From: Ruminococcaceae bacterium UBA5396
GTDB taxonomy: Bacteria; Bacillota; Clostridia; Oscillospirales; Acutalibacteraceae
Direction: 5' to 3'
NCBI GenBank assembly: GCA_002410715.1
Contig: DHOG01000057.1
Coordinates: forward strand, 1,450 to 23,600
DNA: 22,151 nucleotides
Part shown: positions 8,663 to 14,530 of the stretch, one piece after another
Layout of the letters: each line of letters starts with the position of its first letter
How positions within the stretch are numbered: the stretch's first letter is position 1
Program-made: the position numbers and the translations under genes
Notes under the pieces: generated by a model
The model's input: the letters and a program-made list of their open reading frames with translations, nothing else
Told to the model about the DNA's origin: nothing
Databases searched by the model: none

Positions 8663-8702
8663 GCGTGATGGGTAAAATCAATATTGATACCGCCTATCAC
8701 GC
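8663..8702 (-). terminator. 40-bp imperfect palindrome, possible terminator of the mobilization operon
   Basis: Two 20-bp arms without spacer match at 15 of 20 positions. The ends GCGTGAT (8663-8669) and ATCACGC (8696-8702) are perfect, and the centre ATCAATATTGAT (8677-8688) is a perfect palindrome. On the minus strand it begins about 9 bases after the stop of the 99-residue gene and is followed by CATAGAACTTTTT, a moderate T-tract. It could end mobilization transcription before the cargo operon, or be a protein-binding dyad. Confidence 0.5.
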
Positions 8703-8710
8703 TTGATTGT

Positions 8711-9010
8711 TTACTGAATTTTGCGATTAACCACGTTGATTCTATTCTTTGCTGCTTCACTCGCCACCCTCAGTCGCTCGTCGCTATATGGGGAGGTCAG
8801 GCGGAAAGACAGACGGCCTTTCTCAATCTCAAATGTCAAGCTTCCCTGTTCGTCATCGTCAGTCAGCTTGCATTGTTCCGGGTACATCCCCGCATAAGGG
8901 GTCAGCCTGTTTTTCAAATCCGTATTGTAGATATACACGCAAATGATCGGGCTTTTCTCGTCAAAATAGATGTCCGTAACCTTTTGCTGCTTGGTAAGAC
9001 CTGTTTTCAT
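8711..9010 (-). CDS. Small conserved-looking protein of unknown function next to the relaxase
   Basis: 99 residues from the ATG at 9010, which has GGAGG five bases upstream; an in-frame ATG at 9022 overlaps that site and is less likely. The protein is charged and soluble, with a likely beta-rich centre (VTDIYFDEKSPIICVYIYN, then GSLTFEIEKGRLSFRLTS) and a helical tail. No membrane segment, signal peptide or catalytic motif is seen and I do not recognise the family. It is the last gene of the mobilization operon, 140 bp after the relaxase gene, with a hairpin between them, so a role in mobilization or element maintenance is possible but unproven. Confidence 0.7.
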   Translation of the reverse strand: MKTGLTKQQKVTDIYFDEKSPIICVYIYNTDLKNRLTPYAGMYPEQCKLTDDDEQGSLTFEIEKGRLSFRLTSPYSDERLRVASEAAKNRINVVNRKIQ

Positions 9011-9074
9011 GAATACCTCCATTTTCGCGTTTTTTCTCCGGCTCTTAACTTGTAAAAATCAGCTTTTTTCGATG

Positions 9075-9114
9075 GGAGCGCCCCAAATGATGCACTGTTC
9101 ATCTGGGACGCTCC
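9075..9114. repeat. Intercistronic hairpin after the relaxase gene
   Basis: Arms 9075-9090 and 9099-9114 are 16 bp with two mismatches that become G-U pairs in RNA, around an 8-base loop. No T-tract follows on either strand, so a simple intrinsic terminator is unlikely; an RNA-processing or stabilising hairpin is possible. It ends in ACGCTCCTGT (9108-9117), a 10-mer also found in the hairpin at 10,751-10,773. Confidence 0.6.
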
Positions 9115-9150
9115 TGTTGACATTTTGCGATTTTTTGCTGTTCTTGACTG

Positions 9151-10395
9151 TTATCGGCTATCCCTGTCCTGCTGATGCTGTTTTGGACGGTTGAACAGGT
9201 ATCCGATGCCCTGCTTTTCAATGACAGACCGATACCATCCAACCGTCTCACGCAGCGTCGCGTTCTCCTGTTCCAGCCCCGCCGTTTTCAGCTTTCCTCG
9301 AATAGATTTGTAATCACTCAATTCTTTCGTGACCGCCGCCAGCTTCGCAGTTAAATCGGCAATCTTTTCCTCAGCGGCTTTCAGAAGTGACCGCAGCTTG
9401 CTTTCCTTCTTTTCCTGCGTCACATACTTTTTTGCTGCCGTGATAAGCATCTGATAATCCTCCCGTTCTACTGCCACCTTCGAGGATAGCGGAATCGGTT
9501 TCGTCGCGATCTGATCCACAGTCTTGACCGACACCTGCTGCTTTTGCAGCTTTTCAAGCGTCCGCGTCTTTTTCTCAATCCGGGTGTCCAACGCTTCCAA
9601 CCGTGCCTGCTCCTGTTCGACTTTGAACTGTGTCACGGTCAAGTGTTCCTCGGAACTGCCGCGCTCGCCGCGTTCCACATCTTCATATCCAGCTTGTCTC
9701 ATGGCGTTATAGAAATCATCTTGCAGGACAGAGTAAGATTTTCGCAGTACAGGCTTTCCGGTCTTCTGCAAAATTGGCTTGCCCTGTTCATCCAGCGCGG
9801 GCTTGGACAACCATTTCTTGCTGCTGCTCACCTGCATGATCGTTTCTTTGACTGTGCCCCGCAGCGATTCATCCTTGCACCGCTTCGACCAGAGGACTTG
9901 TTTCTCCACCACTGGCACATACACAACATGAAGGTGATAGTGGTAAACATCTTGACCCAATGCCTCGGACATTGCCCGGTTACGCTCGTCGGCGTGCATG
10001 ACTGCGGAGAGAATATATTGCTCGCCGCCCACAATTTTGATTGCGCTTTTGTAGGCGTCGGCGTAAAATTGTTTTGCAAAGTCATATCCGCCGTGATTGT
10101 GAAAATAGGCTGTGTTCACATCGAAGATCAGTTCGCCGTAATGGGCGGCATCGTCTTTTAATCCACGGGTGGAAATCGTTTTGTTGGCTTCCATTTGAGA
10201 AAACATATCTGCATATCCGGCAATCGGCGTCTTGAAGTGAACATTGAGTTCAGACCGTTCTTGCACGATGTCGGGATTTGTATAGGATTCTTTTTCGCGC
10301 TCATTGTGTCGTTGCGCGTTTCCAATTTTCGTTTCCGACAGGTTGACATTTCTTGCACTCGTGCGGTCAACTCCATCGTTTCTCGCCATAGGCAA
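9151..10395 (-). CDS. mobV: MOBV-family (Mob/Pre) relaxase
   Basis: About 414 residues. The N-terminal relaxase domain shows motif I HNEREKESYTN (30-40), with the conserved His, Asn, Arg and Tyr of Mob_Pre proteins, and motif III HYHLHVVYVP (152-161), the metal-binding histidines followed by VP. The C-terminal half is rich in Glu, Lys, Leu and Gln and should form coiled coils (about 250-290 and 325-390). MOBV relaxases nick oriT and lead the strand during mobilization by a helper conjugation system. The TTG at 10395 lies five bases after GGAGG; an ATG at 10389 is an alternative start. An oriT-like site lies about 70 bp upstream, and no secretion genes are nearby. Confidence 0.9.
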   Translation of the reverse strand: MPMARNDGVDRTSARNVNLSETKIGNAQRHNEREKESYTNPDIVQERSELNVHFKTPIAGYADMFSQMEANKTISTRGLKDDAAHYGELIFDVNTAYFHNHGGYDFAKQFYADAYKSAIKIVGGEQYILSAVMHADERNRAMSEALGQDVYHYHLHVVYVPVVEKQVLWSKRCKDESLRGTVKETIMQVSSSKKWLSKPALDEQGKPILQKTGKPVLRKSYSVLQDDFYNAMRQAGYEDVERGERGSSEEHLTVTQFKVEQEQARLEALDTRIEKKTRTLEKLQKQQVSVKTVDQIATKPIPLSSKVAVEREDYQMLITAAKKYVTQEKKESKLRSLLKAAEEKIADLTAKLAAVTKELSDYKSIRGKLKTAGLEQENATLRETVGWYRSVIEKQGIGYLFNRPKQHQQDRDSR

Positions 10396-10772
10396 AGTTA
10401 CCTCCATATTTCGTTTGTATCGACACCGCAAGCCGCGGGGAGCACTTCTGCGGAAGTGTAATAACCCACTATGATACTTTCATCCTTCGGCTGCAAAGTA
10501 TCGTGGGCTCTCCGAGGGGGTGCGGGGTATGCGGTTTCTGCGGAAGCCTCCGCCACGGCTTGCAAGTGGCACCCACTTTGCAAATCCGCAGCGCAGCCGC
10601 CTCCATGTTTTTGAACATTCCGCCGTCCGAGGCAGAGAAAAAACCGTAATATTTTCTCCACCTTATCGCTTTCAAATCTGAGGATTTTCAGCGGGACGAG
10701 GGATGCGCTGGGGCTGTCCGTCAGCCAATACCCTCCCTTGTTTGCCAGACACAGGAGCGTGGCACGCTCCTG
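10396..10772. other. Gene-free GC-rich region upstream of the relaxase, containing the oriT
   Basis: This stretch separates the relaxase from the upstream 89-residue gene. It holds the oriT-like structure at 10,443-10,507 and a perfect hairpin at 10,751-10,773. Short overlapping frames exist on the minus strand here (for example 10,469-10,675), but they run through the oriT, overlap each other and have no recognisable domain, so I do not call them genes. Confidence 0.6.
10443..10507 (-). other. Candidate oriT of MOBV (pMV158) type
   Basis: On the minus strand an inverted repeat GATACTTT (10502-10495) and AAAGTATC (10480-10473) is followed by ATAGTGGG/TTA, which differs by one base from the pMV158 nick site as I recall it, TAGTGTG/TTA. 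The predicted nick is between 10465 and 10464. Outer arms CCCAC/GTGGG extend the repeat, and a hairpin CACTTC-TGCG-GAAGTG (10443-10458) follows. It lies immediately upstream of a MOBV relaxase gene, as expected. Confidence 0.75.
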
Positions 10773-10773
10773 T
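10751..10773. repeat. Perfect 10-bp inverted repeat at the end of the 89-residue gene
   Basis: ACAGGAGCGT (10751-10760), loop GGC, ACGCTCCTGT (10764-10773). On the minus strand the stem starts at the stop codon. No T-tract follows, so a simple intrinsic terminator is not supported; it may be an RNA-stability hairpin or part of the transfer region. Confidence 0.6.
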
Positions 10774-11042
10774 CATAGTTCCCAAGGGGAAACAGTCCAA
10801 CGGTAGCTTTGCGGCACACCACGCCGGTCAAGATATTCCTGCCGTGCTGCTTCCCGCTGTTCCTCTGTGGACGCGGTTTTGTATTGTGAGTAAAGCTGTC
10901 TGTTCAGCATAGCGTCGATTTTCTGCTCCAAGCCTCTTTGGATTTCTTCATCAAAATCTTCCTCGCCTCGCAGGTGATACATCACCAAATCTATAAACAG
11001 GTCATAGGGTATCTGAACGCTTTTCATATCAATTCTATTCAT
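10773..11042 (-). CDS. Small protein of unknown function between the ATPase and relaxase genes
   Basis: 89 residues from the ATG at 11042; an internal ATG at 11027 and a longer frame starting at 11093 are alternatives, and no start has an ideal ribosome-binding site (AAGGA abuts the 11042 ATG). The protein is acidic and mostly helical: IPYDLFIDLVMYHLRGEE near the N-terminus, then a region rich in Glu, Gln and Arg, ending in YRWTVSPWEL. It has no membrane segment. I recognise the pattern as a recurring small protein of clostridial mobilizable elements but know no function. Its place between a replicative helicase and the relaxase suggests a replication or mobilization accessory role. Confidence 0.65.
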   Translation of the reverse strand: MNRIDMKSVQIPYDLFIDLVMYHLRGEEDFDEEIQRGLEQKIDAMLNRQLYSQYKTASTEEQREAARQEYLDRRGVPQSYRWTVSPWEL

Positions 11043-11051
11043 TCCTTTCCG

Positions 11052-11131
11052 TAACGGTTGTGACGATGGTGACGATGATTTGAACACCCCCACCGCACCT
11101 TATTCCATCGTCACAACCGTCATTATCGTCA
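11052..11131. repeat. Inverted array of six 9-bp iteron-like repeats
   Basis: On the plus strand three tandem 9-mers: TAACGGTTG (11052), TGACGATGG (11061), TGACGATGA (11070). On the minus strand three more: TGACGATAA (11131-11123), TGACGGTTG (11122-11114), TGACGATGG (11113-11105). The two arrays face each other across 26 bp. A 16-bp perfect inverted repeat (11054-11069 with 11105-11120) results. The array lies just after the RepA-like ATPase gene, so a replication origin or an operator is plausible. Confidence 0.65.
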
Positions 11132-11140
11132 CATCGCCGC

Positions 11141-12286
11141 TTATATAAGTGTCAGCTTGATAAGGCTGCCTGTGCGGGTGTGGCAGTTCTCATACCTTAC
11201 ATTGAAGTCTTGCATCAGTCGGCTTGCCTTTACATTCAGCTTTTTTATCAAAGCGTTTGGCTGAACATCCAAACCGAGAGCGCCGATCAACTCCGTTGCG
11301 CTACCTGTCCATTCGCCGCTTTGCGGCGTTAATAGCTTCGCTACGGCTTCAAGCATCGGGTCCGGCGGCTCCTTCCAAAGCTCCTTTTCCGCATGGTCGA
11401 ACTCCCATGTCAGGCGTTCTTCATCCCGGACAAGGTGCAGCTTCTGGTCTGGCTGGTCGCGTCCGACCACATCCAGAATTGCGGCGCTGTCGGTGCGCTT
11501 TTCTTTCTGGAGGACAAACGCCCCATCAGCGCAGCCGAGCAATCCTGTCGTGCCGGAAATCATCTCGAACTTATCGCCGGAGGGCGTCTTTCGGGTATGG
11601 TGGACAAGAACAAGGCAGATACCGTTTTTATCGGCAAACTGCTTCAGTCGCCCGACAATTTGATAATCGTCGGCGTAGCTGTATGCCTCGCCACCCAGCT
11701 CCCGAATTTTCTGTAAGGTGTCGATAATGATTAACTTCGTGTCCGGGTGCTCTCGCATGAACTTTTCAAGCTGCTCATCCAGACCGTTGCCGAGCTGTTT
11801 TGCAAAGACGGCGAAGTGCAGCCTGTCCGTCCCCTCAACACCGAACATTCGGAACATACGCTCCTGCAACCGCTGGTAATCATCTTCGAGCGCCAGATAC
11901 AGCACTGTCCCTTGATGCACCTCGTATTCCCAGAGCTTTTGCCCCGTACTGACATGGTAGGCAAGCTGCGCCATGAAGAAAGACTTGCCGACCTTTGGAG
12001 CGCCTGCGAACAGATAAGTACCGGAATAGAGCAAGCCGTCTATGACCGGCGGCCTGCTCTGATAAACATTCTCGTACAGCTCCTGCATGGTGACTGTCGG
12101 GAGATACGCCGGATCATTTATCTGGCGCATCTTCCGCATCATATTTTCCATATCCGTGTCATCAATTTTGTTGTTGCTTTCGGACTGCGTTGCTGTTATA
12201 CTTTGTTCAGATAAGGTTTGAACGGACTGCCCATCATCTGCGCCAACAGATGGTAATAGGGCGGTCTTTTCTTTTTCTTCAATCAT
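11141..12286 (-). CDS. RepA-like hexameric helicase/AAA ATPase (AAA_25, RecA fold)
   Basis: 381 residues from the ATG at 12286, with GGAGG eight bases upstream; an in-frame GTG at 12295 overlaps that site. The RecA-like core follows an extended, polar N-terminus: Walker A GAPKVGKS near 95-102, YLALEDD near 130-136 (RepA-type acidic motif), Walker B LIIIDTLQKI near 185-194, and LVHHTRK with the sensor histidines. The C-terminus is probably a winged-helix-like domain. The family includes the RSF1010 RepA helicase, which unwinds DNA at plasmid origins. The gene overlaps the upstream HTH gene by 8 bp. It suggests the excised element can replicate, aided perhaps by the adjacent iteron-like repeats; that is inference. 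Confidence 0.8.
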   Translation of the reverse strand: MIEEKEKTALLPSVGADDGQSVQTLSEQSITATQSESNNKIDDTDMENMMRKMRQINDPAYLPTVTMQELYENVYQSRPPVIDGLLYSGTYLFAGAPKVGKSFFMAQLAYHVSTGQKLWEYEVHQGTVLYLALEDDYQRLQERMFRMFGVEGTDRLHFAVFAKQLGNGLDEQLEKFMREHPDTKLIIIDTLQKIRELGGEAYSYADDYQIVGRLKQFADKNGICLVLVHHTRKTPSGDKFEMISGTTGLLGCADGAFVLQKEKRTDSAAILDVVGRDQPDQKLHLVRDEERLTWEFDHAEKELWKEPPDPMLEAVAKLLTPQSGEWTGSATELIGALGLDVQPNALIKKLNVKASRLMQDFNVRYENCHTRTGSLIKLTLI

Positions 12287-12479
12287 CGGATGCACCTCCG
12301 GGAATCTGGAAGCCGTAAAACTTCTGCTTGAAATACTGAACGGGGCATTTCCCCGCGATGGTGATATAGCCCTTCTTTTTCAGTTCCTTGTTGATGTCGC
12401 GGACGATTTGATAGGATTTACTTCGGCTGATGCCGAGCATTTCCGCAACCTCTGACGCTGTGATAAACTGTGATCTCAT
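12279..12479 (-). CDS. Small helix-turn-helix DNA-binding protein, excisionase or replication-regulator type
   Basis: 66 residues. The segment FITASEVAEMLGISRSKSYQ (6-25) is a clear helix-turn-helix of the MerR/excisionase-like kind, followed by a basic helix (VRDINKELKKKGY) and a short wing. The ATG at 12479 has AGGAGG four to five bases upstream. It is the first gene after the strong minus-strand promoter and overlaps the ATPase gene, so the two are coupled. Proteins of this size and position serve as excisionases or as origin/promoter regulators in Firmicutes elements; I cannot tell which from sequence alone. Confidence 0.75.
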   Translation of the reverse strand: MRSQFITASEVAEMLGISRSKSYQIVRDINKELKKKGYITIAGKCPVQYFKQKFYGFQIPGGASDD

Positions 12480-12561
12480 AGTACCTCCTGTTTTTGTTGT
12501 TCACTCTTGCCGCCATGCTGCACTGAGTATTTATAGTTCGCGTTACACCTCAATTTCTCGA

Positions 12562-12657
12562 ATTATACGCATTTTTAGTACGCTTTTATTATACGCATAA
12601 TATATGCGTATGTCAATAGCAAAAGAAATAATAATATGTACTTGTAATTCGTATAAT
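12562..12657. promoter_or_regulatory. Divergent control region with repeated ATACGCAT operator half-sites
   Basis: Half-sites ATACGCAT occur at 12565-12572 and 12591-12598, with the inverted copy ATGCGTAT at 12604-12611. A degenerate inverted copy, CGTATAAT, at 12650-12657 includes a plus-strand TATAAT (12652-12657) that may be the repressor gene's own -10 box; an alternative is TTGTAA (12642-12647), 17 bp, TACAAT (12665-12670). The layout resembles a phage-like repressor switch between divergent genes. Confidence 0.65.
12588..12616 (-). promoter_or_regulatory. Consensus promoter of the replication/mobilization operon with operator in the spacer
   Basis: On the minus strand a perfect -35 TTGACA (12616-12611), a 17-bp spacer and a perfect -10 TATAAT (12593-12588). 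A perfect 8-bp inverted repeat ATACGCAT-AATAT-ATGCGTAT (12591-12611) fills the spacer and touches both boxes, so a bound repressor would block polymerase. It would drive the HTH, ATPase, 89-residue, relaxase and 99-residue genes. A second minus-strand TATAAT lies at 12567-12562. Confidence 0.8.
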
Positions 12658-12690
12658 GATGTGATACAATATGGACGAGGTGAATCAGAC

Positions 12691-13290
12691 ATGGACAATT
12701 TTGATTATTCCGCAATCGGACAACGTATCAAAACGCTCCGAAAGAGGAAAGGTCTTAACCAGACGGAGTTGGCGCAGCAGCTAAACAAATCTCTCCGCAC
12801 CGTACAAAAGTATGAAACAGGGGAAATTGAAGTCTCTATCGCTGTTGTCAATCAGATTGCCGACCTTTTGGAATCGACGCCGACCTACATTCTCGGATAT
12901 GACGCCAGCAACACGCAAATCAAGAGCCTTGCCGACATTATGGATTTCCTGTTTAAGCTGGAAACGGTGACGGGCATCGACTTCAAGATTGATGTTCAAA
13001 AGCCGCCGCGCAGCAAGCAGTGGGAGTGTTCCATTTCCTTTGACGGCAAGAGCGCATCCGACTTCAACGCCGATATGTGCCTGTTCTTGGAACAATGGAA
13101 GGAACAGCTTGACGATCTCCGCACCTACGGCGAAACCCGGAAAGCCTATCATAAGTGGCAGGAACAGACGCTTGCCTACTATGCGGCTACTTCCGTTAAA
13201 TGTGATGATCCAAAGGATCTGGACGAGCAGACAAGAATTGAAAAGCGAAACGAATATCTGACAAAAGTGTACGAAACCCCTAACCCTTAA
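12691..13290 (+). CDS. XRE-family repressor of the mobile element
   Basis: 199 residues from the ATG at 12691, preceded by GAGGTGA. The N-terminal HTH_3 domain is clear (IGQRIKTLRKRKGLNQTELA, then LNKSLRTVQKYETGEIEV, about 8-60), followed by LLESTPTYILGYD, the usual end of a phage-type repressor HTH. The C-terminal 130 residues have no catalytic dyad I can see for LexA/CI-type self-cleavage. It sits divergent from the mobilization operon, with palindromic operators between, so it probably represses that operon and possibly itself. It is followed 33 bp later by the integrase gene in the same direction, suggesting co-transcription. Confidence 0.85.
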   Translation: MDNFDYSAIGQRIKTLRKRKGLNQTELAQQLNKSLRTVQKYETGEIEVSIAVVNQIADLLESTPTYILGYDASNTQIKSLADIMDFLFKLETVTGIDFKIDVQKPPRSKQWECSISFDGKSASDFNADMCLFLEQWKEQLDDLRTYGETRKAYHKWQEQTLAYYAATSVKCDDPKDLDEQTRIEKRNEYLTKVYETPNP

Positions 13291-13323
13291 TGGCGGGCCT
13301 GAGAGTGGAAGAAAGGAGCGTAT

Positions 13324-14403
13324 ATGTCAGTAACCAAAGATGGAAAGACCGACCGTTGGATGTCACAAGTCCGGGTAACAGATTGGACAGGCAAGACCAT
13401 CCACAAAAAGAAAAGAGGCTTCCCTACAAAGAAGGAAGCCCTGAAATGGGAACGCGAGTTTATCAGCCAAGCCACAGCAAGCCTCGGCATGACCTTTTTG
13501 AATTTTATCGCGCTGTACGTCGCGGATATGGAGCACCGCCTGAAGCCGTCCACGATTGCCAACAAGAAATGGCTGATAGATTTGAAGGTAACGCCGTTCT
13601 TCGGCAAAATCCCGCTGAACGCGATTTCGCCCACCGATGTTCGCAAATGGCAGAACGGCTTGACAAGCTATCGTGATGAAAAAGGCAAGCCCTATTCCCA
13701 AACCTATCTCAAGACCATAAACAACCAGCTTACAGCGATTTTCAATTATGCAGTCAAGTATTACGGGCTGAGAGAAAATCCCTGTCACAAGGCGGGCGGC
13801 ATGGGCAAGAAGAAAGCCGATGAAATGCTGTTCTGGACAAAGGAAGAGTTCTTGTGCTTCATCGAAGCGGTAAAAGATAAACCCGCTGCCTATACGGTTT
13901 TCATGACCTTATACTACACAGGTATGCGTGAGGGCGAGCTGCTTGCGTTGACACCGGCTGATGTTGATTTTGAGAAGTCCACTATCCGTATTAACAAAAG
14001 CTATCAGCGGCTAAACGGTGAGGACATCGTGACCTCTCCAAAAACACCAAAGAGCAACCGGGTGATTACCATTCCCGACGGTCTGTGCACCTGCCTCAAA
14101 GCCTACATGAAGCAATGCTTTAACTTACAGCCGGATGACCGCCTGTTCCCGTACACCAAGAGTTTCCTTTATCACGAGATGGAGGACGGCTGCAAGGCGT
14201 CCGGGACAAAGCGGATAAGGGTGCATGACATCCGACATTCACACGCCAGCTTGCTTGTGGAAATGGGCTTCTCTCCGCTGCTGATTGCGGAACGGCTCGG
14301 ACATGAGCGCGTACAGACCACGATGGAAACTTACAGCCACCTTTACCCAAATAAGCAGACCGAAGTAGCCAGACAGCTTGACAGCATCATGCCGGAGGGC
14401 TAA
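13324..14403 (+). CDS. int: Tyrosine recombinase/integrase specific for the guaA 3' end
   Basis: 359 residues, ATG preceded by AAAGGAG. An N-terminal arm-type DNA-binding domain (about 1-45, with basic KKKRGFPTKKEA), a SAM-like core-binding domain (about 58-150) and a catalytic domain with all active-site residues: Arg202 (YTGMREGE), Lys240 (TSPKTP), His301 and Arg304 (HDIRHSHAS), His327 (LGHERV) and nucleophile Tyr337. It is of the phage/Tn916-like integrase family. The gene ends 110 bp from guaA and faces it, which is why guaA is taken as the target. It should catalyse integration and, with an excisionase, excision. Confidence 0.92.
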   Translation: MSVTKDGKTDRWMSQVRVTDWTGKTIHKKKRGFPTKKEALKWEREFISQATASLGMTFLNFIALYVADMEHRLKPSTIANKKWLIDLKVTPFFGKIPLNAISPTDVRKWQNGLTSYRDEKGKPYSQTYLKTINNQLTAIFNYAVKYYGLRENPCHKAGGMGKKKADEMLFWTKEEFLCFIEAVKDKPAAYTVFMTLYYTGMREGELLALTPADVDFEKSTIRINKSYQRLNGEDIVTSPKTPKSNRVITIPDGLCTCLKAYMKQCFNLQPDDRLFPYTKSFLYHEMEDGCKASGTKRIRVHDIRHSHASLLVEMGFSPLLIAERLGHERVQTTMETYSHLYPNKQTEVARQLDSIMPEG

Positions 14404-14443
14404 TGGCTACAAAAAAACTTTCGATGTAGCCAATTTGTAGCCA
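14404..14443. repeat. GTAGCCA repeats next to the integrase stop, possible integrase arm-binding sites
   Basis: GTAGCCA occurs at 14426-14432 and 14437-14443, 11 bp apart (one helical turn), with the inverted copy TGGCTAC at 14404-14410 starting right after the integrase stop codon. Helically phased short repeats near an element end are typical of integrase arm-type sites. Confidence 0.5.
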
Positions 14444-14456
14444 CTAAAATAGAAAA

Positions 14457-14494
14457 ATCCCGTAAAACCTCCATATATCAAGGATTTACGGGAT
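14457..14494 (-). terminator. Intrinsic terminator for guaA, located on the element side of the junction
   Basis: Inverted repeat ATCCCGTAAAACCT (14457-14470) and AGGATTTACGGGAT (14481-14494), 13 of 14 positions paired, 10-base loop. Read on the minus strand it begins 18 bases after the guaA stop and is followed by TTTTTCTATTTT, a proper T-tract. On the plus strand no T-tract follows, so it serves guaA rather than int. Confidence 0.8.
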
Positions 14495-14530
14495 AGAATA
14501 ACACTTAATTTATCATTCCCACTCGATAGT
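14495..14530. other. Inferred attachment-site junction at the guaA 3' end
   Basis: The last guaA codons (…ATC GAG TGG GAA TGA on the minus strand, stop at 14515-14513) are the conserved sequence that guaA-targeting integrases use. The core crossover should lie here so that guaA is kept intact. The matching repeat at the other element end is not in this window, so the exact core cannot be defined. Confidence 0.5.

Larger units (their letters stand above)
1..14512. mobile_element. Integrative mobilizable element inserted at the 3' end of guaA (left end outside window)
   Basis: A complete set of IME functions is seen between the left edge and guaA: tyrosine integrase, XRE repressor, small HTH protein, RepA-like ATPase, MOBV relaxase with a matching oriT, and a defence cargo operon. 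The integrase gene ends about 110 bp from the guaA stop codon and points towards it, the usual layout for elements that integrate into the guaA 3' end. No coupling protein or type IV secretion gene is visible, so transfer would need a helper element. No second copy of the guaA 3' end was found in the window, so the far attachment site must lie left of position 1. The exact right boundary is inferred. Confidence 0.85.

Noticed and set aside
9544..10161. 205-codon plus-strand open frame inside the relaxase gene
   Set aside because: It is antisense to a relaxase with intact motifs, has no recognisable domain and no good ribosome-binding site; GC-rich antisense shadow.
10398..10675. Two overlapping minus-strand frames (87 and 68 codons) upstream of the relaxase
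   Set aside because: They overlap each other and run through the predicted oriT; low-complexity basic/Pro-rich sequence without a domain. A small real protein is not fully excluded.
11224..11727. 167-codon plus-strand open frame inside the ATPase gene
   Set aside because: Antisense to a clear RecA-fold ATPase; composition (Arg, Ser, Pro-rich) is typical of a shadow frame.
1..14400. Possibility that the element is a self-transmissible ICE
   Set aside because: No coupling protein, VirB4-like or other secretion genes are visible; only relaxase and oriT. Genes left of the window could change this.
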